From the NCBI GenBank assembly GCA_003661465.1, contig QMWE01000027.1, positions 1 to 9,680 on the forward strand: DNA of 9,680 nucleotides, in the 5' to 3' direction. This document shows, piece by piece, positions 1 through 5,315 of this stretch. This DNA comes from Hadesarchaea archaeon. GTDB taxonomy: Archaea; Hadarchaeota; Hadarchaeia; Hadarchaeales; Hadarchaeaceae. Both the position numbers and the translations under genes were made by a program. Below the pieces are notes generated by a model. That model was not told the origin of the DNA. It saw only the letters and a list, made by a program, of their open reading frames with translations, and ran no database searches. Numbering within the stretch: position 1 is the stretch's first letter; every line of letters starts with the position of its first letter.

Positions 1-640
1 CGAGCCAGGAAAGAAGCTCTCTGCATATCCTGAGCTTTATTGCCTTCCTAGCGGGGTTTTTTTGTCCAGAAAACTTTCCGACTTCTGTGCCAAAGTCCAT
101 CCCGGCGAGGTATATCTTTGATGCTCCAAGCCCGTGTGCCATGAACGCCGCCCGATCCCCATCCGTGAATCCGCCAAAGTTGAAAAGCTTGCCGAAAGGT
201 TTGATCTGGGTCGTCCCTACCACGCGCCCTTTTAGTTTTGGCACGATCTGAAGTATCTGATGAATGTTATCGCCGTGAGCGTGCACTACCATCCAAGAAC
301 CGTCTTTCCAAGCTCTCACCTGATCGTCGACATAACCATCAAGATCCGTGACGATGACCTCCGGATTACGATACTTTAGTACAGCCGAAGTCGCGCCGTC
401 AGCGGAGATCAGGACGTAGTCCAGGTAACCACCACGTTCCAATTTTTCCAAATCTGTCTCCAGTGACGGGCCCGCCCCGAATATCACGCATTCCCGGCCA
501 TGTACAATTTTTTTCAAACCGGAAAGATCTGACTCTGGCAATAAACCCTCAAGCACCCTTGCAGCATTTTCATCTGCTTTTGGATCAATGTTCAATCGTC
601 TAACGATCTGCATGTATCTTGGTTTCCAGTTTTCCCACAT
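1..640 (-). CDS. mptE: 6-hydroxymethyl-7,8-dihydropterin pyrophosphokinase, MptE/DUF115 family (3' end outside window)
   Basis: Open from ATG at 640 to the window edge, giving 213 residues with the C-terminus missing. The family transfers pyrophosphate from ATP to 6-hydroxymethyl-7,8-dihydropterin, a cytoplasmic step in tetrahydromethanopterin or other pterin cofactor synthesis; the archaeal type is unrelated to bacterial FolK. Family-typical signatures are the glycine-rich FGAGPSLE at residues 54-61, LISADGAT at 78-85, VTDLDG at 97-102, HAHGDN at 120-125, FGGFTDGDRA at 155-164 and LAGMDFG at 178-184. Family members are roughly 230-240 residues, so only the tail is lost. The ribosome site GGGTGAG (655-649) lies 8 bases before the ATG and contains the TGA of the upstream JAMM gene, so translation is probably coupled. 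The in-frame GTG immediately before the ATG is a less likely start. The family call is confident; that the product goes to methanopterin rather than another pterin is inferred. Confidence 0.85.
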   Translation of the reverse strand, partial: MWENWKPRYMQIVRRLNIDPKADENAARVLEGLLPESDLSGLKKIVHGRECVIFGAGPSLETDLEKLERGGYLDYVLISADGATSAVLKYRNPEVIVTDLDGYVDDQVRAWKDGSWMVVHAHGDNIHQILQIVPKLKGRVVGTTQIKPFGKLFNFGGFTDGDRAAFMAHGLGASKIYLAGMDFGTEVGKFSGQKNPARKAIKLRICRELLSWL

Positions 641-648
641 CACAAAAA

Positions 649-655
649 CTCACCC
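649..655 (-). promoter_or_regulatory. Ribosome binding site of mptE overlapping the upstream stop codon
   Basis: GGGTGAG on the minus strand matches the archaeal anti-Shine-Dalgarno (GGTGA core) and sits 8 bases before the ATG at 640. Its TGA is the stop codon of the JAMM gene, so ribosomes finishing that gene are placed to restart on mptE. It supports the ATG at 640 as the start. Confidence 0.7.
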
Positions 656-1048
656 AACAACTTCCAATTCAATTTCTTTCCCACTATGGGTATATGCCTT
701 CCATGACCTCTCATCGTATGGAAAGGAAACTATGATGTGGATCCTGCCAAACTTTGAAAAAAGTATCAGATCTGCCCCCGAAGGACGCATGCTTGAAGAG
801 GGATGGCTGTGCACCGTGCCACACACGGTTGGGTCGATCGGTAGCATATGAAGTCTGAGCAACGCGGACTCGTCTGAAGATATGGTTCCCGGCAGCAAGA
901 GCACCTCTTTTACAACTTCACCATCTGCGCGCAAGACTGCTGCAAACTCATCTGGATGACATGATCGGGACGCCTCCAGGATGAACCTCAACGTCTCTCC
1001 ATCTATGTAGCGGATTTGTGCCAATTTGACCGCCTCACAGAAGTCCAT
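650..1048 (-). CDS. JAMM/MPN (Mov34/PAD-1) metalloprotease-like protein
   Basis: A 132-residue single-domain protein. It has a complete JAMM zinc-protease signature: Glu34 in HPDEFAAVL, His80-Ser81-His82-Pro83, then Ser90 and Asp93 at the canonical spacing (HSHP, seven residues from Pro83 to Pro89, Ser, two residues, Asp). Archaeal JAMM proteins of this size remove ubiquitin-like SAMP modifiers or process sulfur-carrier proteins; the substrate here cannot be told. No signal peptide is visible, so it should be cytoplasmic. The open frame runs upstream to 1225, but that part lies inside the transglutaminase gene. I chose ATG 1048, which overlaps that gene by 14 bases. A TTG at 1024, preceded by TGAGG (1037-1033) with 8 bases of spacing, would avoid the overlap and begin just before the conserved core. 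It is the fourth gene of the operon and is coupled to mptE downstream. Confidence 0.85.
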   Translation of the reverse strand: MDFCEAVKLAQIRYIDGETLRFILEASRSCHPDEFAAVLRADGEVVKEVLLLPGTISSDESALLRLHMLPIDPTVCGTVHSHPSSSMRPSGADLILFSKFGRIHIIVSFPYDERSWKAYTHSGKEIELEVVG

Positions 1049-2843
1049 TTGCGGTCTCGTAACCCGCCAGTGCCCCTGTCCATGTCTGCTCAGATTTTCT
1101 GTATACCTCATATGGAAGCGATCCGACATAAAGGTCCGGTCTTTTTGATTGAGGCTCCACCGGTACCCACCCCTCACCTGGCAGATACACTTGGACCCAA
1201 GCGTGGCTGGCGACCGTCTTCCCATCAGGTGTGGTGGTCACCACAAACTCCCATCCAGATGGTGGCATCCATCCTGATTGAATCCATCCAGAAACTCGTC
1301 TGGCGGGCAGCCCAGCCGTCCTAGCCAATGCAAGATACAGGTTTGTAAAGTCTCTACATTGACCGCTCCTCGACACCAGCAGATCCTCGGAGGTCGGCGG
1401 TTTGAAGTACAATCCGTAGGAGATGTTTGAACCCGTCCAGTTGCAGATCTCCTCAGCCAGAGCCCTATTATCGAGGTTATCCGGAAAATTTTCCAATACA
1501 GCCGAAGCTTCCGGTCCACCCACTATCACGTACGAATCCGAGAGCAAATAATATGCGTCCTCAGCCGGGATCACGTCCTCTTCCCACATTAGAACACCCG
1601 CGGGTGATGGTGCAAATGTTATCGTTTCTGGCAGTTCCCCCAATTTGTGATAGGATGAAAGAACTCTCGTGAAAGTGTACAACATGTCCCTAAAGCGAAT
1701 TTTTCCAATCGGCGAAAAGACCCAACCGGGAGCCACATTATCCGCCTCCATGTCGTTTAAGACGGCCTCCGCCAGAGCTACGTATTCATCTCTGGATATG
1801 TCTTTCCAGCTGGCACTCCAATCCCCGCTCTCGCTTTCTGGCGGGAGTACGTTCACGGTTGGTTGGGGAACGGAAAACGAATTTTCGCGATTTATTTCCA
1901 CGATGGCCTCGGCTGTGTAGTACAACAGCTGCGAAGGGGTAAGTGAATACCAAACACCATCTCTGTAAATTGAGTAGTCATTATCAAGTTTTTTTCCATA
2001 TTTCAGATCCAAACGAACTTCATCCAATGACCTGAAAAAAGAAGGGTTCTCAGGTGGGACGCCCTCATAACTTATGGTATATGTGAAATAATTTTCGAGA
2101 AGTTGCTGGGGGGTGAGGGTGATTTCATTTTCGGTTGCGGTTACAATTACTCCGTTTTCCACTATGGCGATTCTACCATCAACCTCACTTAACCCTACAG
2201 AACCCTCGCTGTAAGATCCGCCACCATAATCCAAAAATTCATACGTGGTTGGAACCGAAAACTGAACATTCGTAGCACCTTCAGGTAGAACCGTTACGCT
2301 TCTGTATGAGTATATCTCAAATGCCACATCAATGTCGAGCATATTCGCTATGCTTCGAACCATGACCCAACTCGACTCCATCTGGGCGATCGTCTCCTCG
2401 GCGGCCCTCTCTGCGTCGATCCAGTTGAGATCTATTGTCCACCTGTTATCCGACCAGCGCGCCATGTGAGGTACCTCCCATGAGAGGGTAAATTCAAAAT
2501 TGTCGTCTATGCCGAACCCTGTGACCTCATAGGTAATGTTTTCCACCTCGATGCCACACCTAGCGTACGAACCGAGCGTCTGCTCCTCGTATGACTTTCC
2601 TATTGTCTCGGTACCCATCAGCTGAACAAGTTGTTTCATGAAATCTGAGAGTTCTGACGGTGGAAGACTCACCACCATCGTACAGCTAGCATCTCCGTCC
2701 GTGTCGAGATAAATAAACGAGTCACAGTACTCCATAAATTCGGCTATCTTCTTCTCTTCTTCCCTGGAGACCAACAGAAAAACTGCAAATACCAAACACA
2801 CCACAAACGCGAAAACTACGACAATAACTATCTTTCGGGTCAT
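1035..2843 (-). CDS. Membrane-anchored transglutaminase-like protein with a pseudomurein-binding-repeat-like segment
   Basis: A 602-residue protein. Residues 5-26 form one hydrophobic helix after a basic start (MTRK), so it is an N-terminal anchor with the rest probably outside the cell. Residues about 40-350 are an unrecognised, mainly beta region. Residues about 351-410 (from DEYVALAEAVL through FTRVLSSYHKLGELP) read like a pseudomurein-binding repeat. Residues about 456-575 are a transglutaminase/protease-like domain: nucleophile Cys496 in SGQCRDFTNLYLALARTAGL, His547 in SHAWVQVYLPGEGW, and a third position at Glu563 in WVPVEP where Asp is usual. Such enzymes cut or form isopeptide or amide bonds; the substrate is unknown. 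ATG 2843 overlaps the previous stop as ATGA. The operon link to methionine and pterin genes is unexplained and may be only co-transcription. The fold is confident, the wall-binding role is tentative. Confidence 0.8.
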   Translation of the reverse strand: MTRKIVIVVVFAFVVCLVFAVFLLVSREEEKKIAEFMEYCDSFIYLDTDGDASCTMVVSLPPSELSDFMKQLVQLMGTETIGKSYEEQTLGSYARCGIEVENITYEVTGFGIDDNFEFTLSWEVPHMARWSDNRWTIDLNWIDAERAAEETIAQMESSWVMVRSIANMLDIDVAFEIYSYRSVTVLPEGATNVQFSVPTTYEFLDYGGGSYSEGSVGLSEVDGRIAIVENGVIVTATENEITLTPQQLLENYFTYTISYEGVPPENPSFFRSLDEVRLDLKYGKKLDNDYSIYRDGVWYSLTPSQLLYYTAEAIVEINRENSFSVPQPTVNVLPPESESGDWSASWKDISRDEYVALAEAVLNDMEADNVAPGWVFSPIGKIRFRDMLYTFTRVLSSYHKLGELPETITFAPSPAGVLMWEEDVIPAEDAYYLLSDSYVIVGGPEASAVLENFPDNLDNRALAEEICNWTGSNISYGLYFKPPTSEDLLVSRSGQCRDFTNLYLALARTAGLPARRVSGWIQSGWMPPSGWEFVVTTTPDGKTVASHAWVQVYLPGEGWVPVEPQSKRPDLYVGSLPYEVYRKSEQTWTGALAGYETANGLL

Positions 2844-3865
2844 TCCCTCACTCGGGCCTCTAATGTCACATCTCCCCGTACCCTTTTTACAGCCTCCATC
2901 ATCGTCCGCAGTTTGCCAAGCGTTTCATCATGCGTCCGTGTCTTCAGTCCACAGTCCGGGTCGATCCACAGCTGTTCCGGTTTGAGCACCTCGAGAGCTC
3001 GACGTATGCGTTTCTCCACCGTTTCAACATCTTCCACGATATGGGAGTGTACATCCACCACGCCGAACGACAGATCTTTTGTGAAGGGATGAGCTCGAAA
3101 CATGTCCATCAAGTCAAGCTCTGAGTTCGACATCTCCAAGTCAAAATTATCCGCTGGCAGATCCAACATTCCTGGATAGATGAACTCGAAAGCCCCGTAG
3201 CATATGTGGGTAATGAAGTATGCATCGACGCCCTTCATGACCATCTCCATTGCCTCGACCGCGAACTCATGCAATTCTTCCGGTCTAGCGGAGATCGCGG
3301 GCTCATCCACCTGAATTATCTTCGCCCCCGCCTTAGCTAGGGCCCGCACCTCCTCGTGCAATGCTTTCGCCATCGCCAGACACGCGTCGCGGCGACTTGG
3401 GTAATATTCGTTAAAAGACCAGTCCATCATCGTGTATGGCCCGGTTATCATTCCCTTCACGGGTTTCTCGGTCAGCTCCTGTGCAAACCGCCACCAATCC
3501 ACCGTGATGGGTCCCCGCCACTTCACCTCTCCAGTGATAACTGGCTTTCTGTAATACCGGTTTCCGTAACTTCGCACAAGTCCGCTGATCTTGAATCCAT
3601 CCAGATTTCTGGCAAAATAGGTCGCCATGTCCCCACGATACATCTCGCCATCGACCAGCACATCGAGTCCCATGTCCTCCTGGAATTTTATCCACTCCTT
3701 GGTAGCGCGTTCTTCGAGAGCTCTGAGCTCCTCACTCTTCAACTGCCCAGACATGAAGTCCCGTCTGGCCTTCAGCAGATACGGAGGTTTGGGAAAACTT
3801 CCCACAGTGGTTGTGGGGAGCAGAGGAAGATCTAACCCAAGTTTCTCCAGTTTTTTTCGGGTCAC
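2840..3865 (-). CDS. metE: Methionine synthase, MetE-type catalytic (zinc) half
   Basis: A 341-residue protein equivalent to the C-terminal half of bacterial cobalamin-independent methionine synthase. It transfers a methyl group to homocysteine in the cytoplasm. Homocysteine-side motifs are visible: LPTTTVGSFPKP at residues 16-27, MITGPYT 139-145, QVDEPAI 185-191, DVHSHIVED 271-279. The four zinc ligands are intact: His220 and Cys222 in THICYG, Glu244 in FDLEMSNSE, and Cys305 in DPDCGLKTR. The first TIM-barrel domain of full-length bacterial MetE (about 750 residues) is absent here but encoded just upstream. The frame is open upstream to 3955, but I chose GTG 3865 because its GTGA overlaps the preceding stop and GTGAGGG (3879-3873) lies 7 bases before it. 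Stand-alone core synthases of archaea can use methyl-corrinoid or methyl-pterin donors; which one applies is not shown by this gene alone. Confidence 0.88.
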   Translation of the reverse strand: MTRKKLEKLGLDLPLLPTTTVGSFPKPPYLLKARRDFMSGQLKSEELRALEERATKEWIKFQEDMGLDVLVDGEMYRGDMATYFARNLDGFKISGLVRSYGNRYYRKPVITGEVKWRGPITVDWWRFAQELTEKPVKGMITGPYTMMDWSFNEYYPSRRDACLAMAKALHEEVRALAKAGAKIIQVDEPAISARPEELHEFAVEAMEMVMKGVDAYFITHICYGAFEFIYPGMLDLPADNFDLEMSNSELDLMDMFRAHPFTKDLSFGVVDVHSHIVEDVETVEKRIRRALEVLKPEQLWIDPDCGLKTRTHDETLGKLRTMMEAVKRVRGDVTLEARVRE

Positions 3866-4845
3866 AGGCTCGCCCTCACAGTATTTGTTATCTCTACGAC
3901 TTTCTTGAGCTTTTGAAAGGCGACATCGCTGGGCAGGTAGTCCCCAAGACCACACGACGGCATCACGTGAATCTCCTCCGGGCCAGACGTTGAGATGATT
4001 CTCCTCAGAACCCCAGTCATCTCATCACTATTTTCCATTCTGGTGTTTCTGCCGTCCACCACACCAAGTCCGAGTTTTTTGCCACCACCAAACCGTGAAA
4101 TGGTCTCCGGCAACTTCGGACTATATGTAAAGTCCAGTACCAAACCATCCACCGGAAGTTTTGAGAGTTTCTGATAAAGCGGTGCTGCATCCCCGAAGTA
4201 CGTACACAACAACAGGTCTGAGCTCCCCTTTGACGACACAAGTTCCTCGATGCTTTCCTGGAAAACCTCCCAGTCTCCGGGGTTTCTGAGTATCGCCGGC
4301 TCCTCTATTTGGATCAAACTCGCACCGGCTTCTACAAGGTCCGCTATCTCCTCTGAGACCACTTTTGTAAACCATTTCACCACAGATCTCAGGCCCGAAC
4401 CGCTCCGATTTATGGAAAGCTTGGCGAGGGTGTACGGCCCGGTGATCACGGGTTTGAGCAGCTTTGCGGACACTTTTTTCGCGAATTCAAATTCTCTTTT
4501 GAGGATCGGGCGCCTGCGCCTGAGGTCGCCTTTCACCACCGGCTGTCTAAAGTAAAAATTGGTGTCGAAAAATCTGAGAAGACCATTTATTTCGCATCCT
4601 TCCAGGTGCCTGGCCAGGTGGGAGATCGGATCATGCCACCTTATCTGGCCGTCCGTGACGATATCCAGAGCAGCCGATATCTGCCGTTGGATCACCTCTT
4701 TGGTGATCTCGTCCTGCACCCTTTCGAACTCCTCCTCGCTTATCTCACCGCGTTCCATCCGGGTGTAGGCCTGCCTGTGTTTCTGCTCCCCGGGCCCATC
4801 GCCCACGCGGGGATAACTGCTGTGGTTCGACGCCAGTATTTTCAT
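3862..4845 (-). CDS. MetE N-terminal-half-like protein (split methionine synthase partner)
   Basis: A 327-residue protein with the same fold as its downstream neighbour. Parallel motifs are VITGPYT at 133-139, QIEEPAI 179-185, GVVDGRNTRMEN 261-272 and MPSCGLGDY 295-303. TYFG at 215-218 and VVDGRN are hallmarks of the N-terminal domain of bacterial MetE. Aligned by eye with the downstream half, the zinc set His-Cys-Glu-Cys becomes Cys214-Tyr216-Asp238-Cys299, so an intact catalytic zinc site is unlikely. In bacterial MetE this half helps hold the methyl-donor folate, so a donor-binding partner role for the downstream subunit is the best inference. It is the first gene of the operon. The ATG at 4845 has no ribosome site but lies about 27 bases after a TATA-like box, as in leaderless archaeal transcripts. 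It could instead be an independent methyltransferase, but strict pairing and GTGA overlap argue for a complex. Confidence 0.82.
   Translation of the reverse strand: MKILASNHSSYPRVGDGPGEQKHRQAYTRMERGEISEEEFERVQDEITKEVIQRQISAALDIVTDGQIRWHDPISHLARHLEGCEINGLLRFFDTNFYFRQPVVKGDLRRRRPILKREFEFAKKVSAKLLKPVITGPYTLAKLSINRSGSGLRSVVKWFTKVVSEEIADLVEAGASLIQIEEPAILRNPGDWEVFQESIEELVSSKGSSDLLLCTYFGDAAPLYQKLSKLPVDGLVLDFTYSPKLPETISRFGGGKKLGLGVVDGRNTRMENSDEMTGVLRRIISTSGPEEIHVMPSCGLGDYLPSDVAFQKLKKVVEITNTVRASL
3873..3879 (-). promoter_or_regulatory. Ribosome binding site that fixes the GTG start of the MetE catalytic half
   Basis: GTGAGGG on the minus strand, 7 bases before GTG 3865 and inside the end of the upstream gene. 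Together with the GTGA start/stop overlap it favours this start over the longer open frame beginning at 3955. Confidence 0.6.
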
Positions 4846-4866
4846 CGAGACACTAATTGTTTTGAC

Positions 4867-4882
4867 TTCTTAAGAAAGTTTC
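4867..4882 (-). promoter_or_regulatory. Probable leaderless promoter of the methionine/pterin operon (BRE plus TATA-like box)
   Basis: On the minus strand GAAACT (4882-4877) followed by TTCTTAAG (4876-4869) resembles a purine-rich BRE plus a weak TATA box. The box centre is about 27 bases before ATG 4845, so transcription would start at or next to the start codon. The first gene has no Shine-Dalgarno sequence, which agrees with a leaderless mRNA. The AT core TTCTTAAGAA is a perfect 10-base palindrome. Confidence 0.45.
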
Positions 4883-4883
4883 A

Positions 4884-4895
4884 GATGTGCAGATC
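4884..4895 (-). promoter_or_regulatory. Imperfect palindrome next to the promoter (possible operator)
   Basis: The 12-base sequence GATGTGCAGATC pairs as GAT-n-TGCA-n-ATC, symmetric except for one position in each half. It abuts the BRE-like element of the operon promoter, where archaeal activators and repressors often bind. No specific regulator is recognised and the match could be chance. Confidence 0.25.
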
Positions 4896-4905
4896 CCATC
4901 GCCAT

Positions 4906-4925
4906 GGCTGAAGATGTACTCAGCC
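4906..4925 (-). other. Short hairpin upstream of the operon promoter
   Basis: GGCTGA (4906-4911) and TCAGCC (4920-4925) are perfect inverted repeats around an 8-base loop. It lies between the omega-RNA-like segment and the operon promoter. It could be part of a 3' extension of that RNA or a regulatory site; no U-run follows, so it is not an obvious terminator. Confidence 0.3.
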
Positions 4926-4950
4926 CCTATGTTTTCAACTCAGGAAGAGG

Positions 4951-5076
4951 TGACTTCCTCCCCTCGCTTTCGAAGGGCTTCCGCTTTTCCTTCACGTTAC
5001 GTCCTCACCGCCTCTGCTCGGAGCGCGTTTCGCGGAAGCGTTTACCCTTTCGGGTACTACAGGTTCCTGCTTCCGC
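4951..5076 (-). ncRNA. Candidate structured RNA (omega-RNA-like tail)
   Basis: Read on the minus strand, three nested or consecutive helices are exact. GCGGAAGC (5076-5069) pairs with GCTTCCGC (5039-5032), enclosing UACCC-GAAA-GGGUA (5056-5043), a five-pair stem with a GNRA tetraloop. CGCG-AAA-CGCG follows (5034-5024). CCCUUCG-AAAG-CGAGGGG (4977-4960) closes the segment with seven pairs including one G-U. GCGGAAGC recurs at 4984-4977, so the 5039-5032 strand has two possible partners, which permits alternative folding or a pseudoknot. Helices just before a GAGGAAGTCA end fit a TnpB guide (omega) RNA, in which the guide would be the sequence beyond 4951. No promoter was identified and expression is not shown. 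Confidence 0.4.
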
Positions 5077-5126
5077 CTACCGAACTCGATCCCCTGGCTT
5101 TCGCAGGAGACTTCCAATCGCAGAAG
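4992..5126 (-). pseudogene. Possible remnant of the tnpB C-terminal tail
   Basis: A 44-codon open stretch between an in-frame TAA (5129-5127) and a TGA (4994-4992), with no start codon of its own. The last residues (KQEPVVPERVNASAKRAP and following) resemble the variable tail of archaeal IS200/IS605 TnpB proteins. None of the catalytic RuvC or zinc-finger residues is present, so it could make no functional nuclease. The similarity is weak, from memory of the family and from position next to the right-end-like motif. Confidence 0.25.
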
Positions 5127-5219
5127 TTAAACAGCGCGGCCACCTCTAGCGATGAAACTTTTTTCAAAGGGGGCGATCCTTACCGGAGATTCTTACTATC
5201 TGCAGCCTCCCTGCCATGG

Positions 5220-5276
5220 AAAAACGGATATTTGTCCACCGGATTTCACATCCCCATCGCCCCACACCAAATCCGG
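5220..5276 (-). terminator. Stem-loop plus U-run after the propeller gene
   Basis: On the minus strand CCGGATTT (5276-5269) and AAATCCGG (5246-5239) form a perfect 8-base inverted repeat around a 22-base G-rich loop. A run of five T follows at 5224-5220. It starts about 40 bases after the TAA at 5318-5316. Archaeal termination depends mainly on U-runs, and this one is short and 14 bases from the stem, so the call is moderate. Confidence 0.35.
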
Positions 5277-5315
5277 CCTTCGATTTCCGATAACAGCAAA
5301 CGTGCAACCGCGCTC

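Larger units (their letters stand above)
4951..5129 (-). mobile_element. Probable IS200/IS605 (tnpB-type) right-end remnant without an intact tnpB
   Basis: The minus-strand end AAGCCC, a GC hairpin, then GGGGAGGAAGTCA (ending at 4951) has the layout of IS200/IS605 tnpB right ends as I know them: a short GC-rich hairpin followed by GAGG-A/G-GTCA. Just upstream a 44-codon open stretch (5126-4992) ends VNASAKRAPSRGGEDVT, which resembles the poorly conserved tails of archaeal TnpB proteins. No RuvC-like core, zinc-finger cysteines or left end is found in the remaining intergenic space, so at most the last part of an element survives. The alternative is an unrelated structured RNA. Confidence 0.45.

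Noticed and set aside
1049..1225. A longer N-terminus for the JAMM protein, starting at 1225.
   Set aside because: It would overlap the transglutaminase gene by 191 bases over its conserved His and acid region, and the added residues look like an out-of-frame translation.
3866..3955. A longer N-terminus for the MetE catalytic half, using the upstream ATG at 3955.
   Set aside because: The extra 30 residues overlap the end of the upstream gene, are unlike the family, and the GTG at 3865 has a ribosome site and a GTGA overlap.
4951..5076. RNase P RNA or SRP RNA, suggested by GGGGAGGAAGTC and the GGAAGCAGGAACC stretch on the minus strand.
   Set aside because: RNase P expects GAGGAAAGTCC together with the ACAGAAA and AGA-type conserved regions and a closing P4 partner; none is present. 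The SRP helix 8 signature GGAAGGAAGCAGC is also absent.
5196..5315. A 39-codon in-frame open extension after the TAA of the minus-strand propeller gene.
   Set aside because: The protein already ends with the strand that closes the propeller (YVYCVW). The extension overlaps the candidate terminator stem and shows no propeller repeat, so readthrough or a broken C-terminus is not supported.
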